A stretch of 64,000 bases of DNA, taken from contig JAFWFO010000061.1 of NCBI GenBank assembly GCA_017515635.1, forward strand, positions 1 through 64,000, written 5' to 3'. Origin of the DNA: Selenomonadaceae bacterium (lineage in GTDB: Bacteria; Bacillota; Negativicutes; Selenomonadales; Selenomonadaceae). Below the pieces are notes generated by a model, which was not told where the DNA came from, did no database searches, and was given only the letters and a program-made list of their open reading frames with translations. A program made the position numbers and the translations under genes. This document shows, in pieces, positions 52,637 to 60,033 of the stretch (position 1 is its first letter; each line of letters starts with the position of its first letter).

Positions 52637-53263
52637 TCAGTAACGCCGCATTGCGGGAGTCGGCGCGCTTTCAACGTCGAAACCGTCGGGAACATACAGC
52701 ATGATTCGATTGGAAATCATTTCAACTTTGCCGTTGTTTGCGTAGACGACGCCAAGAATAAAATCGCCGATTCGTTGTTGAATGCCTTCGTCAACAGCCT
52801 CGTAATTGACGACAAGCGCATTGTGTTGCATGAGATCACTGCCGATGCTTTTGACTTGTTCATCGTATTTCGTCGGCGCGTAAATTTTGACGTTTATCGA
52901 CGGAGTTTTGACGACCGCCAAACTCGGACGCACGGACGCATTGTCGGAGGAATAAGCTTCATAACGATAGCCGCCCATTGAAGTGACGCCGTTTTCCGCC
53001 GTGGAAACCATTCCGCCGTTGCGCGTGAAATTCATCGTGCCAAAATTTTGAGTCATGCCGCCCATTGCCGCTTGTCTTTCCGGCTGGAAAGTTTGTGCTT
53101 GCGCAGGTTGTTGGCGGAGAGGCTGAGCCTGCGCGGGTTGTTCGGAAGTTTTAGTCTCGGCTTTTTTCGTTTCCTTGACTTCTTCCTCGTCTTCGTCGGA
53201 TACATTCGGCTCAAGCGGCATAATAATATCCGTGAGCTTCTTTATCCAATCCATAACTATCAT
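52637..53263 (-). CDS. sepF: Cell division protein SepF
   Basis: A 208-residue SepF, which bundles FtsZ and ties it to the membrane. The N-terminal amphipathic helix is MIVMDWIKKLTDIIM. A linker of acidic and Gln/Pro/Ala-rich residues follows (about 20-120). The C-terminal SepF domain has SINVKIYAPTKYDEQVKSIG, NYEAVDEGIQQRIGDFILGV and MISNRIMLYVP. The linker is longer than in Bacillus. ATG at 53263 follows GGAAGGGCG. Confidence 0.93.
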   Translation of the reverse strand: MIVMDWIKKLTDIIMPLEPNVSDEDEEEVKETKKAETKTSEQPAQAQPLRQQPAQAQTFQPERQAAMGGMTQNFGTMNFTRNGGMVSTAENGVTSMGGYRYEAYSSDNASVRPSLAVVKTPSINVKIYAPTKYDEQVKSIGSDLMQHNALVVNYEAVDEGIQQRIGDFILGVVYANNGKVEMISNRIMLYVPDGFDVESAPTPAMRRY

Positions 53264-53312
53264 ATTATCGCCCTTCCGGTAAATGAATTGCTGCGTTCTG
53301 CAACGCTTGCAC

Positions 53313-53341
53313 ATTCTAACACAGTGCTTTGTAAATTGCAA
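53313..53341 (-). promoter_or_regulatory. Promoter of sepF
   Basis: TTGCAA (53341-53336), 17 nt, TAGAAT (53318-53313), with TGTGT before the -10. Confidence 0.7.
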
Positions 53342-53377
53342 AGGGGGTTTTCAAAAATTTTTCAGATTGATTTGCCG

Positions 53378-54106
53378 TCAATAAAACTCACGGAGCTTGT
53401 GCGTGCGTTCGTGCTGACGAAGTTTCTTTAAAGCTTTTGTCTCAACTTGCCGAATGTGTTCGGGAGTGACTTTGAAAATTTTTGCAACCTCGTCAATCGA
53501 ATAAGCCCGCCCGTCCTCCAAACCGAATCTGAGCGACAAAATTTTTTTCTCGTGCGCTGACAAACTTTCCAACGCCTCGCCCAAAATCTCGCGCAGTTGC
53601 GAAAAACTCAATCGATCAAAATGCGTGGGCGTTTTATCTTCCACGAAATCCGCAAGCGTCAAACCTTCGACGTAATCGCCCTCCTGAGCAAATTTATCAC
53701 GGGCTACAAAAGCGCGTTCGTCAACGGGCGTGTCCAAAGAAATTTGCGTGTTTTGCGCCGTCTCGCGAAGATTGCGGACAATGGCGGATTCAATGCAGTT
53801 CTCGGCGTATTCGGTAAACGTCGCCGAACCTTTCGTGCTGAATTTTTTGACCGCCTTGATGAGTCCGACGTTGCCTTCTTGAATCAAATCCGAAAACGCC
53901 GTGCCGTGCCCGACGTAATTTTTCGCGACTTCGACGACAAGCCGCAGATTCGCGTTGACAAGTTCGGTTTGGGCGTCCTCGTCGCCTTGAGCCGAACGAA
54001 TTAAAAGCGTGTGAAATTCCTGCGCGGAAAGCAGCGGTATTCGCTTGACTTCCTCCAGATAAATTTCAATGTCACCCGCTTCGATTGAAGTTGTTTTTTC
54101 CGTCAT
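53378..54106 (-). CDS. Sigma-70 family factor, divergent group
   Basis: A 242-residue sigma factor with regions 1.2 (IEIYLEEVKRIPLLSAQEFH), 2 (LVNANLRLVVEVAKNYVGHG, FSDLIQEGNVGLIKAVKKF), a short region 3 and region 4 (LSAHEKKILSLRFGLEDGRA, then TPEHIRQVETKALKKLR). In the primary factor region 2.3-2.4 reads YATWWIRQAI; here it is YAENCIESAI, so the two promoter-melting tryptophans are missing. It is therefore an alternative factor or one with altered promoter opening. ATG at 54106 is preferred over GTG 54115 by spacing to AAAGG. Confidence 0.87.
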   Translation of the reverse strand: MTEKTTSIEAGDIEIYLEEVKRIPLLSAQEFHTLLIRSAQGDEDAQTELVNANLRLVVEVAKNYVGHGTAFSDLIQEGNVGLIKAVKKFSTKGSATFTEYAENCIESAIVRNLRETAQNTQISLDTPVDERAFVARDKFAQEGDYVEGLTLADFVEDKTPTHFDRLSFSQLREILGEALESLSAHEKKILSLRFGLEDGRAYSIDEVAKIFKVTPEHIRQVETKALKKLRQHERTHKLREFY

Positions 54107-54128
54107 GACCGACACCGCCTTTCAAACA

Positions 54129-54162
54129 ATTAGGAGTTGGGAATTAGGAGTTAGGAGTTTTT
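54129..54162. repeat. Short tandem repeat upstream of the sigma gene
   Basis: Four near copies of a 7-8-nt unit of GAATTAG/GAGTTAG type between the sigma gene and typA. Confidence 0.5.
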
Positions 54163-54207
54163 GGCAATGTTCGCTGTAACGGCGGATAAATCCTTCAAGC
54201 TCGTCAA

Positions 54208-56025
54208 TTATTTGCGGGCATTTTTTGCGGCGCGTCCGCGTGTCACACGGTCAAGAACAGATTTGCGCAAGCGAATTGAAGTCGGCGTAACTTCGACAAG
54301 TTCATCGCCGTTGATGTACTCCATTGCCTGTTCAAGGCTCAAAATTCTCGGCGGCACAAGTCGAATCGCTTCGTCGGAATTGCTGGCGCGAATGTTCGTC
54401 TGATGTTTCTGCTTGCAAGGGTTGATGTCAATGTCCATTTCGCGGGAATTTTCGCCGACAATCATGCCTTCGTAAACTTTTTGCCCCGGTTCAATGAACA
54501 TGACGCCGCGATCTTGCAGGTTGAAAATTCCGTAACCCGTCGTTTCGCCCTGCTCAAATGCAACAAGGCTTCCGCGTGAACGGCCTGGGATGTCGCCCTT
54601 GTAGGGCTCGTAACCGTGAAAGACGTGATTCATAATTCCGTTGCCGCGTGTCGAAGTCAAAAGCTCCGAACGAAAACCGATTAATCCACGCGCAGGAATC
54701 AAAAAGTTCAGCCGCATGTAACCCGCAACGTTTTGCATGTTTTTCAATTCGGCTTTGCGGCGACCCAAACATTCCATGACGGTGCCCATGTAATCTTGCG
54801 AAACTTCGATCGTCAAATTTTCAATCGGCTCGAACTTTTTCCCGTCGCGAATTTTGTAGACGACTTCGGGCTTGCCGATTTGCATTTCGTAACCTTCGCG
54901 GCGCATCGTTTCAATCAGAATCGACAAATGCAATTCACCGCGACCGCTGACTTTGAACACGTCCGCCGAATCAGTTTCCTCGACGCGCAAGGCAACGTTC
55001 GTTTGAGCTTCTTTAAAAAGTCTGTCGCGAATGTGGCGGCTCGTGACGAATTGACCTTCTTTGCCGGCGAAAGGACTTGTGTTGACGCCGAAAGTTACGC
55101 TGAGTGTCGGTTCGTCAACGCGGATTGACGGCAACGCTTCAGGTTGTTCGGCGTCCGCAACCGTGTCACCGATTGAAACTTCGCTCAAGCCCGTCAACGC
55201 AACAATTTCGCCCATTTCGGCAACTTCCGTTTCGACGCGATTCAAGCCGTCGTAAGTGAAAACTTTGCCGATTTTGGCTTTTTTAACGTTGCCTTCACTC
55301 ATCAGCGCAATAGTTTCGCCAGATTTAATTTTGCCGCGCTGAACACGACCGATAGCGATTTTCCCGACGTATTCATCCGCTTCAAGAGTGGTAACAACCA
55401 ACTGCAACGGCGCGTCCAATTCACCTTCAGGCGCGGGAATTTCTTTTAAAATCGTGTCCATAAGCGGTTGCAAGTCGTGGCTGTCGTCGTGAATGTCGCG
55501 CTTGGCAATGCCCTTTTTCGCGGCGGTGTAAATGACGGGGAAATCAAGTTGCTCGTCGTCCGCGTCCAGCTCCATGAACAATTCCAAAACTTCGTCGTAA
55601 ACTTCGTCGACACGGGCTTCGGGACGGTCAATCTTGTTGATGACGACAATCGGCTTAAGCTTGTGCTCAAGAGCTTTGCGCAAAACATATTTCGTCTGCG
55701 GCATGGGGCCTTCAAAAGCGTCGACCAACAACAACACGCCGTCAACCATGTTCAAGACGCGCTCGACTTCGCCGCCGAAATCCGCGTGGCCCGGTGTGTC
55801 GACGATATTAATTTTTACGCCGCGATAAAAAATCGCCGTGTTCTTCGACAAAATTGTTATTCCGCGTTCGCGCTCCAAATCGCCCGAATCCATGACGCGT
55901 TCGGCGACCTGTTCATTTTTGCGGAAAATATGGCTTTGCTTCAACATTGCGTCAACCAGCGTGGTCTTGCCGTGGTCAACGTGCGCAATTATTGCGATGT
56001 TCCTGCGTTCGGAATTTATTCCCAT
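54208..56025 (-). CDS. typA: GTPase TypA/BipA
   Basis: A 605-residue translational GTPase that acts on ribosome assembly and stress adaptation. G-motifs are [28 protein letters not shown], and [12 protein letters not shown]. Domains II, III and V follow, and the BipA-specific C-terminal domain has [20 protein letters not shown] and [17 protein letters not shown]. Length is normal. ATG at 56025 has GGGAGG; a longer frame up to 56247 is not used. Own promoter at 56068-56096. Confidence 0.95.
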   Translation of the reverse strand: MGINSERRNIAIIAHVDHGKTTLVDAMLKQSHIFRKNEQVAERVMDSGDLERERGITILSKNTAIFYRGVKINIVDTPGHADFGGEVERVLNMVDGVLLLVDAFEGPMPQTKYVLRKALEHKLKPIVVINKIDRPEARVDEVYDEVLELFMELDADDEQLDFPVIYTAAKKGIAKRDIHDDSHDLQPLMDTILKEIPAPEGELDAPLQLVVTTLEADEYVGKIAIGRVQRGKIKSGETIALMSEGNVKKAKIGKVFTYDGLNRVETEVAEMGEIVALTGLSEVSIGDTVADAEQPEALPSIRVDEPTLSVTFGVNTSPFAGKEGQFVTSRHIRDRLFKEAQTNVALRVEETDSADVFKVSGRGELHLSILIETMRREGYEMQIGKPEVVYKIRDGKKFEPIENLTIEVSQDYMGTVMECLGRRKAELKNMQNVAGYMRLNFLIPARGLIGFRSELLTSTRGNGIMNHVFHGYEPYKGDIPGRSRGSLVAFEQGETTGYGIFNLQDRGVMFIEPGQKVYEGMIVGENSREMDIDINPCKQKHQTNIRASNSDEAIRLVPPRILSLEQAMEYINGDELVEVTPTSIRLRKSVLDRVTRGRAAKNARK

Positions 56026-56067
56026 GTATTTGCCTCCCAAAATTTTCTTCGTCAATGAAACTGCGCT

Positions 56068-56096
56068 ATTATACGTGCAAAAAGTTTCGTGTGCAA
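56068..56096 (-). promoter_or_regulatory. Promoter of typA
   Basis: TTGCAC (56096-56091), 17 nt, perfect TATAAT (56073-56068) on the minus strand. Confidence 0.75.
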
Positions 56097-56134
56097 CAAA
56101 AAAAATCCCGTGCGTTCGATGGGAAAATTTTTTC

Positions 56135-56163
56135 TTGAAATAAATCTGAACGTATGTTATATT
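56135..56163 (+). promoter_or_regulatory. Promoter of putative toxin 2
   Basis: TTGAAA (56135-56140), 17 nt, TATATT (56158-56163), about 56 nt upstream of the small gene. Confidence 0.7.
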
Positions 56164-56218
56164 TTTGCGCGGCAGGTCTAGGTGGTCGGCTTCCTCTCGC
56201 AAGAGAGGGGGTGATGTC

Positions 56219-56299
56219 GTGGACAAGTATGAATGGTTGATGCTCACGCTCAGCTTGATTCAGACGGTCTTGGCGTTGCTCGCGTACCTGAACAGTTAA
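56219..56299 (+). CDS. Small hydrophobic peptide, putative type I toxin 2
   Basis: A 26-residue peptide, MDKYEWLMLTLSLIQTVLAL followed by LAYLNS: an acidic start and one membrane helix, similar in layout to holin-like/Fst-TxpA type I toxins. Start is GTG at 56219 with AGGGGGTGAT upstream. It has its own promoter and two antisense promoters that converge on it from downstream. It has the same length as toxin 1 but a different sequence. Function is inferred from architecture. Confidence 0.7.
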   Translation: MDKYEWLMLTLSLIQTVLALLAYLNS

Positions 56300-56421
56300 T
56301 TCGGGCACGAAAAAAGCCGCTCAGCAAGCGCACGCGACTTCTTCAACACGAATACCTTATTAACGAGAGGCGTCGACGTTGCAGCACCGACGACCTGCCA
56401 CTAAATTTTGCTTTGTCAACC
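56300..56421 (-). ncRNA. Predicted RNA antitoxin of locus 2
   Basis: Predicted transcript of about 110-120 nt from the promoter at 56428-56456, ending at the stem AGTCGC/GCGGCT (about 56313-56340) followed by six T on the minus strand. A longer form of about 270 nt could start from the second promoter. It runs against the 3' end of the toxin message. Inference. Confidence 0.5.
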
Positions 56422-56427
56422 GTTAAA

Positions 56428-56456
56428 AATTTATCACACACAGATAAATTTGTCAA
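56428..56456 (-). promoter_or_regulatory. Antisense promoter A of toxin locus 2
   Basis: TTGACA (56456-56451), 17-nt spacer ending in GTGTGTGA, TAAATT (56433-56428); nearly the same as the antisense promoter of locus 1. Confidence 0.75.
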
Positions 56457-56588
56457 CGGCGACACTTCAATGGAAAAAATAAGTCGTTTGCAGGACAGCT
56501 CTTCATCCGGAGTAGTACCAATTAACGGGAGGGAGTCGACACTCACGCCGACGACCTGCCACAAAATTTATCTTTATCAATCACTGAA

Positions 56589-56617
56589 AATCTATCACAC
56601 GCGAACAAAATTGTCAA
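56589..56617 (-). promoter_or_regulatory. Antisense promoter B of toxin locus 2
   Basis: TTGACA (56617-56612), 17-nt spacer ending in CGTGTGA, TAGATT (56594-56589), in the second unit of the duplication, 24 nt before aroA. Confidence 0.7.
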
Positions 56618-56640
56618 TCGAACGGCAAGGAGAATGTTTT

Positions 56641-57921
56641 ATGAAAAAAATTTTGCCGCTTAATCACGGACTGCGCGGGACGATAAAAATCCCCGGCGAC
56701 AAGTCAATTTCGCACCGCAGTGTAATTTTGTCGAGTCTGGGGACAACGCCCGTCGAGATTGAAAATTTTTTGGCGGGCGCGGACTGCCTGTCAACCGTTG
56801 CTTGTATGAAGGCACTCGGCGCGACAATCGAACGTGACGACGAGAAACTTTTGGTCACGGGCAACGGACTGCACGGACTGCGCGAACCCGAAAACGTTTT
56901 GGACGCGGGCAACTCCGGCACGACGCTCCGATTGCTGATGGGACTTTGTGCGCCGCAAAAATTTTTGACGACATTCACGGGCGACGATTCGTTGAGGAAA
57001 CGCCCGATGGCTCGCGTGATTAAACCGCTCACTCAAATGAACGCAAGAATTTTCGGGCGCAACGAAAATAAAAACTTGCCGATAACAATTTTGCCGCCCG
57101 AAAAAAATCTGCGCGGAATTTTTTATAAAATGCCCGTCGCAAGCGCACAAGTCAAGTCGGCGATTTTGTTGGCGGGACTTTTTGCCGAAACTCCGACGAC
57201 GGTAATTGAAAACGTGCCTTCACGCAACCACACCGAAAAAATGTTGGCGGAATTCGGGGCACGGCTTGAAAATCGCGCCAATGCACTGAGAATTTTCCCC
57301 GCCGAAAATTTGACTGCACCCGAAAAAATTTTCGTCCCGGGCGACATAAGTTCTGCGGCGTATTGGATTGTTTTGGCGACGATTCTTAAAGATTCGGACG
57401 TTACGATTGAAAATGTCGGCATCAACAAAACGCGCACGGGACTTATTGACGTGTTGCAACAAATGGGCGCGTCGATTGAATTGCTAAACGAACGAACTTC
57501 CGGCGGCGAAAAATTTGCGGATGTGCACGTCGTTTCTTCCGGACTGTACGGCGTCGAATTCGGCGGCAAAATTATTCCGCGATTGATTGACGAAATTCCC
57601 GCGTTGGCTGTGGCGGCGGCTTTCGCACTCGGCACGACGATTATTCGCGACGTTGGCGAATTGCGCGTCAAGGAGAGCGACAGGCTTGCGGCGATTGTCG
57701 AGGAGTTCAACAAAATTTCGCCCGACACCTTCACCGCGACAGAAGACAGCCTTATAATCAACGGCGGGCAGGAAAAAATTTTCGCCGAATGCAAAACCCG
57801 TGCAGATCATCGAATGGCAATGTCGTTGGCGATTTTCGGCGCGGCGGCTCAAGGCGTCACGCTTGACGACGAAACTTGCGTTGATATTTCCTACCCGAAC
57901 TTTTTCGAGGAGCTGAGCTGA
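56641..57921 (+). CDS. aroA: 3-phosphoshikimate 1-carboxyvinyltransferase
   Basis: A 426-residue EPSP synthase of the shikimate pathway. Motifs are GDKSISHRSVILSSL, LDAGNSGTTLRLLMGL, DDSLRKRPM and ELRVKESDRLAA, and a late DHRMAMSLAIFG. Length is normal. ATG at 56641 has AAGGAG 8 nt upstream; a longer frame to 56233 runs through the toxin locus and is rejected. cmk starts directly after its stop. Confidence 0.96.
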   Translation: MKKILPLNHGLRGTIKIPGDKSISHRSVILSSLGTTPVEIENFLAGADCLSTVACMKALGATIERDDEKLLVTGNGLHGLREPENVLDAGNSGTTLRLLMGLCAPQKFLTTFTGDDSLRKRPMARVIKPLTQMNARIFGRNENKNLPITILPPEKNLRGIFYKMPVASAQVKSAILLAGLFAETPTTVIENVPSRNHTEKMLAEFGARLENRANALRIFPAENLTAPEKIFVPGDISSAAYWIVLATILKDSDVTIENVGINKTRTGLIDVLQQMGASIELLNERTSGGEKFADVHVVSSGLYGVEFGGKIIPRLIDEIPALAVAAAFALGTTIIRDVGELRVKESDRLAAIVEEFNKISPDTFTATEDSLIINGGQEKIFAECKTRADHRMAMSLAIFGAAAQGVTLDDETCVDISYPNFFEELS

Positions 57922-58566
57922 ATGAAAAAAATTATTGCGGTCGACGGCCCCGCAGGCGCGGGCAAAAGCACCGTCAGCAAAATCGTCGCGAAAAAACTTT
58001 CCTACACCTACATTGACACGGGCGCAATGTATCGCGCTGTCGGCTTGAAAGTTTTGGCACGCGGCGGAAATTTCGACGAAAATTTTATCGTCGATACGGC
58101 GCGGGACATTGACATTAAACTTGACGCGGCGGGCAAAGTTTTTCTTGACGGCGCGGACGTTACGCAAAAAATTCGCACGCCGGAAGTCAGCAAGGCGGCT
58201 TCGGACGTGGCGAAAGTCGGATTCGTGCGCGGTAAGTTGACTGAACTGCAACGTGAAATGGCGGCTCAAGGTTCAGTCGTTATGGACGGGCGCGACATCG
58301 GCACGCAGGTTTTGCCGAACGCTGATTTGAAAATTTTTTTGACGGCCTCCGTCGACGAACGGGCGCGGCGTCGTTTCGAGGAACTCCAAGCCAAAGGACA
58401 CGCGGCAGAATTCAACACGATTCGCGAAGAAATAATTTTGCGCGACAAACAGGATTCTCAACGGGAAATCGCGCCGCTCGCTCAGGCTGAAGACGCGATA
58501 CTTTTGGACACGACGGATTTATCGATTGATGAAGTCGTCTCGAAAATTTTGGAGCTTGCGGGCTAA
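57922..58566 (+). CDS. cmk: Cytidylate kinase
   Basis: A 214-residue CMP/dCMP kinase. The P-loop is AVDGPAGAGKSTVSKIVA, followed by YIDTGAMYRAVGLK, VVMDGRDIGTQVLPNADLKIFLTA-type motif (seen as MDGRDIGTQVLP) and LRDKQDSQREIAPL. Starts immediately after the aroA stop, and its stop overlaps plsC (TAATG). The aroA-cmk-plsC order is common in Firmicutes. Confidence 0.97.
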   Translation: MKKIIAVDGPAGAGKSTVSKIVAKKLSYTYIDTGAMYRAVGLKVLARGGNFDENFIVDTARDIDIKLDAAGKVFLDGADVTQKIRTPEVSKAASDVAKVGFVRGKLTELQREMAAQGSVVMDGRDIGTQVLPNADLKIFLTASVDERARRRFEELQAKGHAAEFNTIREEIILRDKQDSQREIAPLAQAEDAILLDTTDLSIDEVVSKILELAG

Positions 58567-59162
58567 TGTTTTATAAATTTTTCAAGATGCTTTGTCGCCT
58601 GTGGTTCGGGAAAATTTTGCACACGGACGTTATCGGCACGGAAAATATTCCCGCAGACGGCGCGTTTATTTTGGCGGCGAATCACGTCAGCAACTTCGAT
58701 CCGCCGTTTCTCGGCACGTTCATTGACCGCGAAGTTTGTTACATGGGCAAGGAAGAACTTTTTAAAAATCCCGTCATGGCGTGGATTTGCCGACATCTGC
58801 ACGTTTTCCCCGTCAAGCGCGGAGCCGCCGATAAAACTGCAATTAAAACTGCCGTGAAAATTTTGCGCGACGGAAAATGTTTAGGCATCTTCCCCGAAGG
58901 CACGCGCTCGAAAACCGGCAAGCTCGGCAAAGCTGAATCGGGCGTCAGTTTAATCGCGGCAATGACTAAAGCGACGATTATTCCCGCCGCAATCGTCAAC
59001 ACGGAGAAAATTTTTTCACGCGACGAAAAGTTTCCGCGTCTGGCAGTCGTTTACGGCAAGCCGATGAAATTTTCCGGCTCAACCAAAGACAAAGACGCAA
59101 TGGCAAATTTCGCGCAAGAAATCATGAACGAAATCGCTAAGCTCAAAGCAAGTGCCCAATAA
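58566..59162 (+). CDS. plsC: 1-acyl-sn-glycerol-3-phosphate acyltransferase
   Basis: A 198-residue membrane-associated acyltransferase making phosphatidate from lysophosphatidate. The catalytic NHVSNFD (N-H-x-x-x-x-D) and the GIFPEGTRSKTG motif are intact. Together with plsY in this window it completes phosphatidate synthesis. ATG at 58566 overlaps the cmk stop by one base. A terminator follows. Confidence 0.94.
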   Translation: MFYKFFKMLCRLWFGKILHTDVIGTENIPADGAFILAANHVSNFDPPFLGTFIDREVCYMGKEELFKNPVMAWICRHLHVFPVKRGAADKTAIKTAVKILRDGKCLGIFPEGTRSKTGKLGKAESGVSLIAAMTKATIIPAAIVNTEKIFSRDEKFPRLAVVYGKPMKFSGSTKDKDAMANFAQEIMNEIAKLKASAQ

Positions 59163-59207
59163 AAAAATCCCGTGAGGTCGTCGAAAACCTTGCGGGAAAT
59201 TTTTTTG
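59162..59207. terminator. Bidirectional terminator after plsC
   Basis: An 11-bp stem TCCCGTGAGGT/ACCTTGCGGGA with two wobble pairs, A-run before and T-run after; shared with the convergent gene at 59210. Confidence 0.8.
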
Positions 59208-59209
59208 TG

Positions 59210-59551
59210 TCAAAGTTGAATTCGTTTGCCCTGCGCGTCGAACGGATCACACAGCAGAAACAATGCGCTCAAGTCGACGTGGAAAATTATTTTGTATTCG
59301 TCTTCGTCGGGAGCCGCGCCGTTGAATTTGTTGCTGTACAGGAGCGACGCCGCGTGCGAATAATCGTTGGCTTGTTCGCCGGACGCGTTAATTTTTTTGC
59401 TGCAAATCGGTTGCAGGAATTTAAAAACCGTGCCCGCAGGAAAAATCCCGTCGACGAAAACTTTTTCGGGCAGATAAAAATTTTCTTCCACGAACGGAAT
59501 CGGTACTTTCGAGCGCAGATAAATTTTGTCGAAACTTAAATTCTTAATCAT
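59210..59551 (-). CDS. Small protein of unknown function
   Basis: A 113-residue soluble protein I do not recognise. It has the stretch FDKIYLRSKVPIPFVEENFY at the start and ends in DVDLSALFLLCDPFDAQGKR-like sequence. ATG at 59551 has GGAGGCGG, a good ribosome-binding site. It follows the STAS gene after 12 nt on the same strand, so the two are likely cotranscribed and may act together. Confidence 0.6.
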   Translation of the reverse strand: MIKNLSFDKIYLRSKVPIPFVEENFYLPEKVFVDGIFPAGTVFKFLQPICSKKINASGEQANDYSHAASLLYSNKFNGAAPDEDEYKIIFHVDLSALFLLCDPFDAQGKRIQL

Positions 59552-59563
59552 GTGCCGCCTCCG

Positions 59564-59893
59564 TCAAAAGCTCACCGAAAACGTTTCCTTTTTGTCGTCG
59601 GCAATCGTCAGGAAATTTGCAAAGCCCGTCATATCCAGAACTTCGCGCACGTTTTCGCGCAGGTTGCGAAGTCTCATTGCGCCTTGTCTGTCCATGCGCT
59701 TTTGAAGTTTCAAAAGTGTACGAAGTCCCGCCGATGAAATATATTCGAGTTCGGCAAGATCAACCGTCAAATCTGCGACGCCGTTAAGTTCCGCGCTCAA
59801 AGTTTTGTCAAGTTCAAGGGCGGTCGCCGCGTCGAGTCTGCCGATTAAAGCGACAGTCAAATTTGCTCCGTCGGGAAATTTTTTTATCTCCAT
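59564..59893 (-). CDS. STAS-domain protein, anti-sigma antagonist-like
   Basis: A 109-residue single STAS domain. The expected fold marks are LTVALIGRLDAATALELDK and LTVDLAELEYISSAGLRTLL, where a serine sits at the phosphorylation position. Such proteins release a sigma factor or other partner from a serine kinase. No partner kinase is nearby. ATG at 59893 has AAAGGAG; a longer start at 59911 would contain the site. Confidence 0.85.
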   Translation of the reverse strand: MEIKKFPDGANLTVALIGRLDAATALELDKTLSAELNGVADLTVDLAELEYISSAGLRTLLKLQKRMDRQGAMRLRNLRENVREVLDMTGFANFLTIADDKKETFSVSF

Positions 59894-59954
59894 CGTAAAA
59901 ACTCCTTTCAAAATCTGCGGTGATTGTAACAGAAATTGCCGCCATGGTCAAAAC

Positions 59955-59983
59955 TTTACACGCGTCAAAGCACATGATAAAAT
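59955..59983 (+). promoter_or_regulatory. Promoter of the RTX-hydrolase gene
   Basis: TTTACA (59955-59960), 17 nt, TAAAAT (59978-59983). Confidence 0.7.
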
Positions 59984-60033
59984 TCGCCCCGAAGTATTTG
60001 AGCTTACAGCTCACAAAGGAGGATTGATTTTCC

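Larger units (their letters stand above)
56360..56617. repeat. Direct duplication carrying two antisense promoters
   Basis: Units 56360-56456 (97 bp) and 56522-56617 (96 bp) are clearly homologous: both begin TTAACG, share CGACGACCTGCCAC, and end in TGTCAA. The 65 bp between and the rest of 56300-56640 hold no gene. Confidence 0.75.

Noticed and set aside
56026..56247. Upstream extension of typA
   Set aside because: It crosses the typA promoter and the toxin-2 gene; GGGAGG supports ATG 56025.
56233..56640. Upstream extension of aroA
   Set aside because: It covers the toxin and antisense region; AAGGAG and family length support ATG 56641.
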